Notes: generated by a model from the sequence alone, not told the origin. Shown: positions 46,607 through 55,948, counted from the first letter of the stretch. The stretch: 64,000 nucleotides of DNA from Terrihabitans soli (GCF_014191545.1 NZ_AP023361.1:186001-250000), one strand, 5' to 3'. Numbers and translations are program-made.

Positions 46607-47581
46607 TTAGTTGAGGCCGGCGATCTTGGCGCGCTGCTGGATGAGGGCCAGGACCACGTCGAGCGTGGGCGTCGCGACGTCCATCATGCGTCCCATTTCC
46701 TGGACGACGGTGACGAGCGGCTCGATTTCCATCGGGCGGCCGCGCTCGAGATCCTGCAGCATGGACGTCTTGTGGGCGCCGACAGCGCCCGCGCCGTTGA
46801 TGCGGCGTTCGACGTCGACGCGGAAATGCACACCCTGCTTGGTCGCGATTTCCTGGGCTTCGAGCATCATGGCCTTCGCTACGGCGCGCGTGCCGGGATC
46901 GGACGCGATGATATCGAGCGTCGCATGGGTCAGCGCCGAGATCGGGTTGAAGCAGAGATTGCCCCACAGCTTCAGCCAGAGTTCGTCGCGGATGTTTTCC
47001 ATGACCGGAGCGCGCAGGCCGCCGGCATTCATGACTTCCGACAGTCTCTCGATGCGCGCGGTCTTCTCGCCCGAAGGCTCGCCGATCGGGAATTTGTCGC
47101 CATAGACGTGCTGGATGACGCCGGGTTCCACGACTTCCGTCGCCGGATAGACGATGCAGCCGATGGCGCGTTCGGGACGCAGAGCGTTCCACTGCTTGGC
47201 GCCGGGATCGATCGTCTCGAGCGTGCGGCCTTCATAGGCGCCGCCGAATTTGTAGAAATACCAGTACGGCACCCCGTTGACGGCGGTGACGACCGAGGTG
47301 TCGTTGCCGAGAAGCGGCTGCATGGCATCGACCACGTTCGGCACCGAATGGGCCTTGAGCGCGATGATGACATAGTCCTGCGGGCCGAGCTCTTTCGGAT
47401 CGGAGGTGCAGTTCAGCTGTTCGACCCTCTCCTCACCGTCGATGATGAGTTTCAGGCCGTTCTTCTTCATGGCTTCCAGATGGGGCCCGCGAGCGACCAG
47501 GCTGACCTCGGCACCCGCGCGCGCAAGCTGCACGCCCATATAGCCGCCGATCGCGCCTGCTCCGTAGATGCAGATCTTCAT
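46607..47581 (-). CDS. panE2: PanE-family reductase, candidate oxalyl-CoA reductase
   Basis: This 324-residue protein has the ketopantoate reductase fold: Rossmann motif CIYGAGAIGGYMGVQLARAG at the start, GPQDYVIIALKAHSVPNVV, VTAVNGVPYW, then a helical C-terminal domain with KLWGNLCFNPISALT. By sequence alone it would be called 2-dehydropantoate 2-reductase. Context argues otherwise: it is the last gene of a gcl-hyi-glxR set and lies near oxc and frc. In Methylobacterium extorquens the PanE2 homologue in such a setting reduces oxalyl-CoA to glyoxylate. This would supply the substrate of Gcl. The assignment is an inference; pantothenate synthesis is the alternative. Confidence 0.75.
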   Translation of the reverse strand: MKICIYGAGAIGGYMGVQLARAGAEVSLVARGPHLEAMKKNGLKLIIDGEERVEQLNCTSDPKELGPQDYVIIALKAHSVPNVVDAMQPLLGNDTSVVTAVNGVPYWYFYKFGGAYEGRTLETIDPGAKQWNALRPERAIGCIVYPATEVVEPGVIQHVYGDKFPIGEPSGEKTARIERLSEVMNAGGLRAPVMENIRDELWLKLWGNLCFNPISALTHATLDIIASDPGTRAVAKAMMLEAQEIATKQGVHFRVDVERRINGAGAVGAHKTSMLQDLERGRPMEIEPLVTVVQEMGRMMDVATPTLDVVLALIQQRAKIAGLN

Positions 47582-47645
47582 TCAAACCCCTCCTGTCGGC
47601 TCCCGGTGCCGCGCAAGTCCTGCTGCGGCCGGGCTTTTTGTCCGT

Positions 47646-47671
47646 GGGAGCGCGTTATCGCGCTCCCTTTT
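47646..47671 (+). terminator. Plus-oriented hairpin within the gcl operon
   Basis: A perfect 9-bp stem GGGAGCGCG / CGCGCTCCC with loop TTAT is followed by TTTT on the plus strand. It lies in the 140-bp gap between glxR and the reductase gene, both of which run on the minus strand, so it cannot be their terminator in the usual sense. It may be an mRNA processing or stability stem in the minus transcript, or the end of an antisense RNA. Confidence 0.5.
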
Positions 47672-47721
47672 CGCTGTCATGGGGCAGTTATGTTCAAAAC
47701 CCGCCCCGGATGCAAACGCTA

Positions 47722-48612
47722 TCAGCCCTTGGCGATTTCGTGGCCCGAGAGCAGCTCGATGGCCTTGATCAGGGCCGAGTGGTCGAGCTGGGCGCCGCCA
47801 TTGGCCGCAAGGCCGTTCATCAGCTGAGCTGCCGTCGCCGTGTTCGGCAGAGCAACGCCGAGGGACCGCGCGCCGGTGAGGGCGAGGTTGAGGTCCTTCT
47901 GGTGCAGTTCGATGCGGAAGCCCGGATTGAAGGTGCGCTTGACCATGCGTTCGCCATGCACTTCGAGAATGCGCGAATTGGCGAACCCGCCCATCAGCGC
48001 TTCGCGGACCTTGGCCGGGTCGGCGCCGGCCTTGGCGGCGAAGACGAGCGCTTCGGCCACGGCCTGGATGTTGAGGGCGACGATGATCTGATTGGCGACC
48101 TTGGTGGTCTGACCGTCGCCATTGCCGCCGACGAGCGTGATGTTCTTGCCCATCTTCTCGAGCAGGGGCTTCACTTCGTCGAAGATCGCCTGGTCGCCGC
48201 CGCACATGATGGTCAGCGAGGCGGCTTTCGCGCCGACTTCACCGCCCGACACCGGAGCGTCGATATACTTGCCGCCGAGATCTTCGATCTTCTTGGCGAA
48301 CTTCTTGGTCTCGATCGGCGAGATCGACGACATGTCGACGACGATCTTGCCCTTGCCGAAGCCTTCGGCGACGCCGTTCTTGCCGAAGAGCACGTCTTCG
48401 ACATGGTGGGTGTCGGGCACCATGGTGAAAATGATGTCGGCCGCTTTCGCGACCTCAGCCGCGCTGCCGGCCTTCTTGCCGCCCGCGGCGACGAGATCTT
48501 CCGGCACGCCTTCGATCGTGTAGAGGTGCACCGTGTTGCCGGCGGCAATGAGATGGCCAGCCATGGGCTTGCCCATGATGCCGAGGCCGATAAAGCCGAG
48601 TGTCTTAGCCAT
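47722..48612 (-). CDS. glxR: Tartronate semialdehyde reductase (2-hydroxy-3-oxopropionate reductase)
   Basis: GlxR reduces tartronate semialdehyde to glycerate with NAD(P)H, following Gcl. The 296-residue beta-hydroxyacid dehydrogenase has LGFIGLGIMGKPMAGHLIAAG, the DAPVSGGEVGAKAASLTIMCGG signature and the catalytic lysine segment GDGQTTKVANQIIVALNI. The late NPGFRIELHQKDLNLAL is typical of GlxR/GarR. It lies 39 bp after hyi and before the PanE-like gene on the same strand. Confidence 0.93.
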   Translation of the reverse strand: MAKTLGFIGLGIMGKPMAGHLIAAGNTVHLYTIEGVPEDLVAAGGKKAGSAAEVAKAADIIFTMVPDTHHVEDVLFGKNGVAEGFGKGKIVVDMSSISPIETKKFAKKIEDLGGKYIDAPVSGGEVGAKAASLTIMCGGDQAIFDEVKPLLEKMGKNITLVGGNGDGQTTKVANQIIVALNIQAVAEALVFAAKAGADPAKVREALMGGFANSRILEVHGERMVKRTFNPGFRIELHQKDLNLALTGARSLGVALPNTATAAQLMNGLAANGGAQLDHSALIKAIELLSGHEIAKG

Positions 48613-48651
48613 GACGTATCCCCTTAGAGGTGTATGGACGGGTCTTGCGGG

Positions 48652-49419
<768 letters not shown>

Positions 49420-49466
49420 AGGCGTCCTCCCTCAAATGTAAATACAATCGGGCGAAGCCCGGCCGA

Positions 49467-51233
49467 TTACTCGGCCGGGATGCTCTCCGGGGCGAGATCG
49501 AGGACGTCCTCGAACTCGTTGATCTTGTCGATCTCGGTGCCCATGGCGATGTTGGTCACGCGCTCGAGAATGAACTCGATCACGACCGGCACCTGATGTT
49601 CCTTCATGAGTGCCTCGGCGCGCGCGAACGCGTCCTGGAACTCGTTCGGCGATTTCACGCGGACCGCTTTGCAGCCGAGGCCTTCGGCCACGGCGACATG
49701 GTCGACGCCGTAAGCGCCCGTCTCTTCTTCGGTGTTGATGTTATCGAAGGAGAGCGACACCTCGAAGTCCATGTTGAAGCCGCGCTGCGCCTGGCGGATG
49801 AGGCCGAGATACGAGTTGTTCACGACGACATGCAGGTAAGGCAGCTTGTGCTGCGCGCCGACCGCAAGTTCCTCGATGAGGAACTGGAAGTCATAGTCGC
49901 CCGAGAGCGCAACGATATGCGCATCCGGACGCGCGGCGCGCACGCCGAGAGCTGCGGGCAGCGTCCAGCCGAGCGGGCCGGCCTGGCCGCAATTGATCCA
50001 GTGGCGCGGCTTGTAGACGCGCAGGAACTGCGCGCCGGCGATCTGCGACAGGCCGATCGTCGTGACATAGACGGTGTCCTTGCCGAACGCGGTGTTCATT
50101 TCTTCATAGACGCGCTGCGGCTTCAGCGGGACGTTGTCGAAATGCGTCTTGCGTTGCATGCGGCGCTTGCGGTCGAGGCAGTCGGCCGCCCATTTCGAAC
50201 GGTCCTTGAGCTTGCCCTTCTTCTTGAGATCCTTGGCGACCTCAACGAAGAGCTCAAGCGCGGCCTTGGCGTCGGAGACGATGCCGAAATCGGGGCCGAA
50301 CACGCGGCCGATCTGGGTCGGCTCGATGTCGACATGGATGAATTTGCGGCCGGCGGTATAGACCTCGACCGAGCCGGTGTGGCGGTTGGCGAAGCGGTTG
50401 CCGATGCCGAAGACGAAGTCCGAGGCCAGCATGGTCGCATTGCCGTAGCGGTGGCTCGTCTGCAGGCCGCACATGCCGGCCATCAGGTCGTGATCGTCCG
50501 GGATCGTGCCCCAGCCCATCAGGGTCGGGATGACCGGAACGCCCGTCAGTTCGGCGAACTCAACCAGAAGTTCGGAGGCGTCGGCATTGATAATGCCGCC
50601 GCCGGCGACGATCAGCGGGCGCTCGGCCTCGTTGAGCATCTGGATGGCTTTCTCGGCCTGCTTGCGCGTCGCCTTCGGCTTGTAGACCTGCAGCGGCTCG
50701 TAGGTATCTTCGTCGAATTCGATCTCGGCCGTCTGCACGTCGACCGGAAGGTCGATGAGGACGGGGCCGGGGCGGCCAGACCGCATCAGATGGAAGGCCT
50801 GCTGGAACACCATCGGTACAAGGGCCGGTTCACGGACCGTGACGGCCCATTTGGTGACGGGCTTGGCGATGCTCTCGATATCGACGGCCTGGAAGTCCTC
50901 TTTATAGAGGCGGGCGCGCGGCGCCTGGCCGGTAATGCAGAGGATCGGAATGCTGTCGGCCTGGGCCGAATAGAGGCCGGTGATCATGTCCGTGCCGGCG
51001 GGGCCGGACGTGCCGATGCAGACGCCGATATTGCCGGCAACCGCACGGGTATAGCCCTCGGCCATATGCGAGGCGCCCTCGACATGACGGGCCAGGACGT
51101 GGCCGATCGAGCCACGGGCTTTCATCGCAGAATAGAGAGGGTTGATGGCGGCGCCGGGGACGCCGAAGGCGAGTTTGACGCCTTCCTTCTCCAGGACACG
51201 GACGGCCGCGTCTACGGCGCGCATCTTGGCCAT
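49467..51233 (-). CDS. gcl: Glyoxylate carboligase
   Basis: Gcl joins two glyoxylates to tartronate semialdehyde with loss of CO2, using thiamine diphosphate and FAD. The 588-residue protein is colinear with E. coli Gcl ([10 protein letters not shown] start; [25 protein letters not shown]). In [13 protein letters not shown] a valine (V51) stands where other ThDP enzymes have the catalytic glutamate, the known mark of Gcl. The ThDP motif begins GDYDFQF and continues to [10 protein letters not shown]. The ATG before AKMRAVD was chosen; longer starts are unlikely. It heads the gcl-hyi-glxR-panE2-like transcript. Confidence 0.96.
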   Translation of the reverse strand: MAKMRAVDAAVRVLEKEGVKLAFGVPGAAINPLYSAMKARGSIGHVLARHVEGASHMAEGYTRAVAGNIGVCIGTSGPAGTDMITGLYSAQADSIPILCITGQAPRARLYKEDFQAVDIESIAKPVTKWAVTVREPALVPMVFQQAFHLMRSGRPGPVLIDLPVDVQTAEIEFDEDTYEPLQVYKPKATRKQAEKAIQMLNEAERPLIVAGGGIINADASELLVEFAELTGVPVIPTLMGWGTIPDDHDLMAGMCGLQTSHRYGNATMLASDFVFGIGNRFANRHTGSVEVYTAGRKFIHVDIEPTQIGRVFGPDFGIVSDAKAALELFVEVAKDLKKKGKLKDRSKWAADCLDRKRRMQRKTHFDNVPLKPQRVYEEMNTAFGKDTVYVTTIGLSQIAGAQFLRVYKPRHWINCGQAGPLGWTLPAALGVRAARPDAHIVALSGDYDFQFLIEELAVGAQHKLPYLHVVVNNSYLGLIRQAQRGFNMDFEVSLSFDNINTEEETGAYGVDHVAVAEGLGCKAVRVKSPNEFQDAFARAEALMKEHQVPVVIEFILERVTNIAMGTEIDKINEFEDVLDLAPESIPAE

Positions 51234-51469
51234 GTGCAATTCCTTCACGCTGACGGCGCCCCGCTGTAAGGGAGCCACTTTATTATTGATGGAGATTTTG
51301 TTCGGGCTAGGCCGTGCCACAATCAGCCCGGGACCGCAACACGAAAGTAACACTAGCGTGAGCGGCCTGCGGTCTCACCCCGGGGGAAGGCGCAGCCGGA
51401 AACCCTATGGGAGCCAAAATGTCGCTCCCTTTCAGCCAAAAGTAGACGTGAATACGCCCTCAGTTTGCG

Positions 51470-51497
51470 ATATTGCCATCGCCAAGGCACGCAATAT
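51470..51497. promoter_or_regulatory. Inverted repeat ATATTGC-N14-GCAATAT in the gcl/tctC promoter region
   Basis: A perfect 7-bp inverted repeat with a 14-bp spacer sits in the 378-bp gap between divergent gcl and tctC, about 115 bp upstream of tctC and 237 bp upstream of gcl. Arm length and symmetry suit a dimeric regulator such as the GntR protein encoded at 56.0 kb, but this is not shown. The gap holds no gene. Confidence 0.45.
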
Positions 51498-51611
51498 ACT
51501 GCGCGCGCTTTAGCCGGACCCATTAACGGGCCGGCAGGGCACGAACCCGCATCCGCGGGTTGCTGGGATCCGCCGGTCAAGAGCGGACGAGACTGGGAGA
51601 GAGAGAACGCG

Positions 51612-52619
51612 ATGAAGAAAGAGCTATCCCGAATTGCGTCTTGCGGTGCGGTGGCTGCGGCTGCTGTTCTTGCGCTGACGGTGAGTGCGTCTGCGCAGTG
51701 GAAGCCGACGAAGACGGTTGAGTTTATCGTGCCGGCCGGCACGGGCGGCGGCGCCGACCAGATGGCGCGCACGCTTCAGGGTGTTATTCAGAAGCACGAG
51801 CTGATGGATCAGTCGCTTGTTGTTCTGAACAAGTCGGGCGGCGCCGGCGGCGAGGGCTTCCTCGACGTTAAGGGCTCGGCCGGCAATCCGCACAAGATCA
51901 TCATCACGCTGTCGAACCTGTTCACGACGCCTCTGTCGACGGGCATTCCGTTCAGCTGGCAGGACATCACGCCGGTTTCGATGCTGGCGCTTGACGAATT
52001 CGTCCTGTGGGTGAACTCGGAGTCTCCGTACAAGACGGCGGGCGATTACCTGACGGCTCTGAAGGCGTCCAAGCCGAACGACTTCAAGATGGCTGGTACC
52101 GGCACCAAGCAGGAAGACCAGATCATCACGGCGGCTCTTGAGCAGACGACGGGTGCGAAGTTCACCTATGTTCCGTTCAAGGGCGGCGGCGACGTCGTCA
52201 CGCAGCTGGTTGGCGGTCACGTGACCTCGACGGTGAACAACCCGATCGAAGCGGTTGCCCAGTGGCGCGCCGGCAAGGTCCGTCCGCTGTGCGTGTTCGA
52301 CAAGGAACGCCTGAAGTACACCGACAAGGTGACCTCGGACATGGCCTGGTCGGACATCCCGACCTGCATCGAGTCCGGCATCAACACGGACTATCTGATG
52401 CTGCGCGGCATCTTCATGCCGTCGGGCGTGGACCAGGCTGCGGTCGACTTCTATGTCGACCTCTTCAAGAAGGTCGCTGCGACCGACGAATGGAAGTCGT
52501 TCATGGCCAAGGGTGCGTTCAACACGACCACTCTGAGCGGAGCCGAATACAAAGCTTGGGTTGCTGACGCGGAAGCGCGCCACAAGGACCTGATGCAGAA
52601 GGCCGGCTTCCTGAAGTGA
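51612..52619 (+). CDS. tctC: TctC-type periplasmic solute-binding protein of a tripartite tricarboxylate transporter
   Basis: This 335-residue Bug-family protein has a signal peptide ending in LTVSASAQ. The mature part begins WKPTKTVEFIVPAGTGGGADQMARTL, the carboxylate-binding loop region of TctC proteins, and contains FTYVPFKGGGDVVTQLVGGHV, which contributes the second ligand loop. It delivers a carboxylate to the TctAB carrier. The ATG follows a GAGAGA leader. A strong terminator follows, then tctB 339 bp later. The substrate is unknown; oxalate, glyoxylate or a related small acid is suggested by the neighbours. Confidence 0.9.
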   Translation: MKKELSRIASCGAVAAAAVLALTVSASAQWKPTKTVEFIVPAGTGGGADQMARTLQGVIQKHELMDQSLVVLNKSGGAGGEGFLDVKGSAGNPHKIIITLSNLFTTPLSTGIPFSWQDITPVSMLALDEFVLWVNSESPYKTAGDYLTALKASKPNDFKMAGTGTKQEDQIITAALEQTTGAKFTYVPFKGGGDVVTQLVGGHVTSTVNNPIEAVAQWRAGKVRPLCVFDKERLKYTDKVTSDMAWSDIPTCIESGINTDYLMLRGIFMPSGVDQAAVDFYVDLFKKVAATDEWKSFMAKGAFNTTTLSGAEYKAWVADAEARHKDLMQKAGFLK

Positions 52620-52636
52620 TCTGACGAGATGAGAGA

Positions 52637-52674
52637 ACGCCCCCGGCTCCACTGAGCCAGGGGCGTTTTTTTCT
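52637..52674 (+). terminator. Rho-independent terminator after tctC
   Basis: The stem ACGCCCC(C)GGCT / AGCC(A)GGGGCGT is followed by a run of seven T. It lies 17 bp after the tctC stop, between the binding-protein and permease genes, and probably lowers tctBA expression relative to tctC. Confidence 0.88.
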
Positions 52675-52691
52675 GTGAGAGCAAAAGTTAA

Positions 52692-52790
52692 CTGAACCTG
52701 ACTGTTGTCAGGGTTCAGCAAAAGGGAGCTGAACCTGACTGTTGGAAGGGTTCGGCAACAGCACTGAACCCGGCTGTTGCCGGAGTTCAG
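52692..52790. repeat. Three tandem CTGAACC-family palindromes
   Basis: Three imperfect palindromic units follow one another at 52692-52718, 52729-52755 and 52764-52790. Each opens with CTGAACC, has a central CTGTTG and closes with GGTTCAG, GGTTCGG or AGTTCAG. Unit 1 has flank GCAAAAGGGAG. They lie in the tctC-tctB intergenic region after the terminator. The remaining 52791-52958 shows only a T-rich, GC-mixed leader of tctB with no gene. Confidence 0.75.
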
Positions 52791-52958
52791 AAGAACAATG
52801 GTTTCTTCCGGCTCTTCAGCGTGCCGGGTTCTTCTTCCGGTCCCGGGATAGGGGGCGGACCTTGAGTGTCTTCGGGGCCTGTACATACAGGTCCTGAGGT
52901 TTTGGGGTGTACGGCCGTCCTGAGGATGGGCCGTCTTTTGAAGTTTTGAGGGGGTCAG

Positions 52959-53468
52959 ATGAGCAAGCATAGCAGCGCACCGGGCGAATACACGGTGTCG
53001 TACCGCTCGGTCGACGCGGTCGTGGCGCTCCTTTTCATGGCGCTGTCCTGCGTCGTGATGTGGGACAGCTGGGGCATCGGCGCCAAATGGGCGTCGGATG
53101 GTCCGCAGGCGGGTTACTTCCCGTTCTATATCGGGCTGATCATGTTTATCGCGAGCTTGGGTACGCTCGTGCAGTCGATCATCACGAAGACGCCGAACCT
53201 TGAGACCTTCGTCGAGAAGGGCCAGCTCAAAATGGTTCTGGCGGTTCTCGTTCCGACGGCTGTGTATGTTGCGGCGATCCCGTTCCTTGGCCTTTACGTG
53301 GCCGGCGCGATCTTCATCGCCTTCTTCATGGTGGCGATTGGCAAGTACAACATCCTGAAAGCGATCCCGGTCGCGATCGGCGTGCCTTTGGCACTCTTCA
53401 TCCTGTTCGAGATCTGGTTCCTCATTCCGCTGCCCAAGGGCCCGGTTGAGAACTTCCTCGGCTACTGA
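52959..53468 (+). CDS. tctB: TctB-type small permease subunit
   Basis: This 169-residue protein has four hydrophobic segments and matches the TctB pattern: VDAVVALLFMALSCVVMWDSWGIG, the GPQAGYFPFYIGLIMFIASLGTL loop typical of the family, and a FEIWFLIPLPKGPVENFLGY end. TctB partners the large TctA channel in tripartite tricarboxylate transporters. The ATG follows GAGGGGG with suitable spacing. A 116-bp gap separates it from tctA. Confidence 0.88.
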   Translation: MSKHSSAPGEYTVSYRSVDAVVALLFMALSCVVMWDSWGIGAKWASDGPQAGYFPFYIGLIMFIASLGTLVQSIITKTPNLETFVEKGQLKMVLAVLVPTAVYVAAIPFLGLYVAGAIFIAFFMVAIGKYNILKAIPVAIGVPLALFILFEIWFLIPLPKGPVENFLGY

Positions 53469-53584
53469 CGATCAGTCTCGCCGCGGCAGGGGGTCTGCTG
53501 CGGCGTCATTTGAGTTTCACAAAAGAACAGCGCCACTAGAAGTCCTTCAGCCCTTAAGGCAGGACCGGCGCTCCGGAGGGGGTC

Positions 53585-55126
53585 TTGGACGCGTTATACT
53601 CACTCATTGAAGGCTTCGGCGTTCTCGGCGATCCGTGGAACATTTTCTACATGTTCCTCGGCGTCACACTGGGCGTTCTCATCGGCGTGCTGCCGGGTCT
53701 TGGCGGCGCCAACGGCGTTGCCATCCTTCTGCCGCTGACATTCTCGATGTCGCCGGTGTCGGCGATCATCATGCTGTCGTCGATCTATTGGGGCGCGCTG
53801 TTCGGCGGCGCGATCACCTCGGTCCTGTTCAACATTCCGGGCGAGCCCTGGTCTGTTGCGACGACCTTTGACGGCCATCCGATGGCGCAGAAGGGACGGG
53901 CCGGCGAAGCGCTCACAGCAGCCTTCACCTCGTCCTTCCTCGGCGGCACGGTGGCGGTCCTTCTGATCACCTTCCTTGCGCCGATCATCGCGGACTTTGC
54001 GCTTGAATTCGGCCCGGCCGAGTTCTTCGGCGTCTATCTTTTGACCTTCTGCTCCTTCGTGGGCATGGGCAAGGAATCGCCGTTCAAGGTTCTGGCGGCG
54101 ATGATGCTCGGCTTTGCTCTTGCCGCGGTCGGTCTCGACTCGGTGACGGGCACGCTGCGCATGACGTTCGGCACGGTCGAGCTGCTGCGCGGCTTTGACT
54201 TCCTGATCGCGGTTATCGGCCTGTTCGGCGTCGGCGAGATTCTGCTGACGATCGAAGAAGGACTGTCGTTCAAGGGCAAGTCGGCGACGATCTCGCCGAC
54301 CGTTGTCTGGCAGACCTGGAAGCAGATCCCGCAGCATTGGGCGACGATCATCCGCGGGGCGGTCGTCGGCTGCTGGATGGGCATCACGCCGGGCGGCGCA
54401 ACGCCGGCCTCGTTCATGTCCTACGGTCTGGCCAAGCGCTTCTCGAAGCGTGGCCGGTTCTTCGGCACGGGCGAACTCGAAGGCGTTGTGGCGCCCGAGA
54501 CCGCGGCGCATGCCGCCGGTACTTCGGCTCTGCTCCCGATGCTGACGCTCGGCATTCCCGGCTCGCCGACGGCGGCCGTCATGCTCGGCGGTCTTCTGAT
54601 CTGGGGTCTTCAGCCGGGTCCGCTTCTGTTCGTCGAACAGAAGGAATTCGTCTGGGGTCTGATCGCCTCGATCTATCTCGGCAATATCGCGGGCCTTCTC
54701 GTCGTTCTGACGACGGTGCCGCTGTTTGCCTCGATCCTGCGCATTCCGTTCTCGATCATCGCTCCCGTGATCCTCGTGATCTGCGCGGTCGGTGCGTACA
54801 CGGTGCACAATGCGTTCGGCGACGTTGCCGTCATGCTGTTCTTCGGCCTGCTCGGTTACGTGTTCAAGAAGCTGAACTATCCGCTGGCGCCTCTGGTTCT
54901 GGCGCTGGTGCTTGGCGATATGGCTGAATCGGCCTTCCGTCAGGCCATGCTGGTCAGCCAGGGCGACCTCACGGTCTTCTGGTCGAACTGGCTTGTCGGC
55001 GGTCTTGTGACGCTCGCGCTGCTGATGCTGTTCTGGCCGGCGATCTCGTTCCTTCTCGGCCGCCTGCTCGGCAAGAAGGGCGGCGCCGACGAGGATGACG
55101 GTCAGGTTGAGACCAAAGCCGTCTGA
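53585..55126 (+). CDS. tctA: TctA-type large permease subunit, TTG start
   Basis: This 513-residue membrane protein has about 12 spans and the two TctA glycine-rich motifs, LIGVLPGLGGANGVAILLPLTF near the N-terminus and LTLGIPGSPTAAVMLGGLLIWG in the second half. ALFGGAITSVLFNIPGEPWSVAT is also typical. Start: a TTG after the strong site GGAGGGGG at 53576; no ATG or GTG lies nearby, and the sequence from DALYSLIEGFGVL matches other TctA N-termini. It ends with a charged tail and is followed by a terminator. Confidence 0.93.
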   Translation: MDALYSLIEGFGVLGDPWNIFYMFLGVTLGVLIGVLPGLGGANGVAILLPLTFSMSPVSAIIMLSSIYWGALFGGAITSVLFNIPGEPWSVATTFDGHPMAQKGRAGEALTAAFTSSFLGGTVAVLLITFLAPIIADFALEFGPAEFFGVYLLTFCSFVGMGKESPFKVLAAMMLGFALAAVGLDSVTGTLRMTFGTVELLRGFDFLIAVIGLFGVGEILLTIEEGLSFKGKSATISPTVVWQTWKQIPQHWATIIRGAVVGCWMGITPGGATPASFMSYGLAKRFSKRGRFFGTGELEGVVAPETAAHAAGTSALLPMLTLGIPGSPTAAVMLGGLLIWGLQPGPLLFVEQKEFVWGLIASIYLGNIAGLLVVLTTVPLFASILRIPFSIIAPVILVICAVGAYTVHNAFGDVAVMLFFGLLGYVFKKLNYPLAPLVLALVLGDMAESAFRQAMLVSQGDLTVFWSNWLVGGLVTLALLMLFWPAISFLLGRLLGKKGGADEDDGQVETKAV

Positions 55127-55150
55127 TCGACGTCAGACAACGTAACGACA

Positions 55151-55185
55151 AAGCCGGGCGCGCAAGCGCCCGGCTTTTTGTTTTG
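55151..55185 (+). terminator. Rho-independent terminator after tctA
   Basis: A 10-bp stem AAGCCGGGCG / CGCCCGGCTT with a 6-nt loop is followed by TTTGTTTT. It ends the tctBA transcript 25 bp beyond the stop codon. Confidence 0.9.
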
Positions 55186-55208
55186 AGCCTGTGCTCCGAT
55201 TTTTGGTT

Positions 55209-55237
55209 GCTGAACCCTCGCAACAGCGAGGTTCAGC
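55209..55237. repeat. CTGAACC-family palindrome at the end of the CBS gene
   Basis: GCTGAACCCTCG / CGAGGTTCAGC with a central CAACAG overlaps the CBS gene stop codon (minus strand) and follows the tctA terminator. It may help end the CBS transcript; read on the minus strand it is followed by the familiar flank GGGTTCAGCAACCAAAAA. Confidence 0.7.
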
Positions 55238-55640
55238 CAGCCAACTCCTCAAGGCGGAGCGCAATGAAGTCTCTGATCGAGACGACGCCGATAAGCGTCG
55301 TGCCGTCGATGACGGGCAGATGGCGCACATAATGGCGGTCCATCAGCTCGAGCACGATTTTGAGATCATCGTTCGGATGGCAGGAGATGACCTTGCGCGA
55401 CATCAGAGCCGAGACCGGCTTTTTGAGTGCGGCCGCGCCATGCTCGACGACGGCGTGCAGAAGATCGCGTTCTGAGAACATGCCGACAATCGTGTCGCCT
55501 TCGGTGCCGACCGAGTCCTTGACGACCAGCGCCCCGACATTCTCCTTGCTGAGGAGACGCGCCGCCGTCTCGACCGGCTCGTCCATGCGCGCCGTCAGAA
55601 TGCGCGTGCCCTTCTTCCTCAGGAGTTCGGCGACCTTCAT
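55233..55640 (-). CDS. Two-CBS-domain protein
   Basis: This 135-residue protein is a tandem CBS pair: TARMDEPVETAARLLSKENVGALVV...IVGMFSERDLLHAV in the first and PVSALMSRKVISCHPNDDLKIVLELMDRHYVRHLPVI...LIGVVSIRDFIALRL in the second. Such proteins bind adenine nucleotides and act as energy-state sensors for a partner protein. It starts at an ATG with AGGAG site 5 bp upstream, and a palindrome immediately precedes that site. It lies convergent with tctA and 400 bp from the GntR gene. Its partner is unknown. Confidence 0.9.
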   Translation of the reverse strand: MKVAELLRKKGTRILTARMDEPVETAARLLSKENVGALVVKDSVGTEGDTIVGMFSERDLLHAVVEHGAAALKKPVSALMSRKVISCHPNDDLKIVLELMDRHYVRHLPVIDGTTLIGVVSIRDFIALRLEELAG

Positions 55641-55655
55641 CGGATCTCCTTTTTG

Positions 55656-55682
55656 CCGAACCCTCGGGTGACCGAGGTTCGG
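55656..55682. repeat. CTGAACC-family palindrome in the CBS leader
   Basis: CCGAACCCTCGG / CCGAGGTTCGG with a GTGA loop lies just upstream of the CBS gene's ribosome-binding site. On the minus strand it is followed by GCAAAAAGGAG, where the AGGAG is the Shine-Dalgarno itself. The hairpin could thus influence translation. The gap from 55683 to 56041 has no clear gene. Confidence 0.7.
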
Positions 55683-55948
55683 ATTCTCCGTTTCAACGCT
55701 TGCCGAAGGGTGAGGGGGGGAGGGTGCCTCTGTCAAACCGAAGCCCGCTCCGGAGAGACGTTGCCCCCTTTATTCGGTTTTGGTGCCGGAGGCTGCCAGG
55801 GCCCTTGCCGGCCCGAACCGGCCGATAAGGGCCAAGTCCTTGAACCGGAAACCGTTGCTGCTCTTGGAGCGGTGGGGTCTTAACGGACGCTCCGCCCTGT
55901 GATCGGAAGGGCATGACATTGGTGTGAATCTGATTGCGTGCGGCTGTG

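Noticed and set aside
53600-54808. 402-codon antisense frame in tctA
   Set aside because: Charged, low-complexity translation opposite a clear membrane protein; no start signal or family match.
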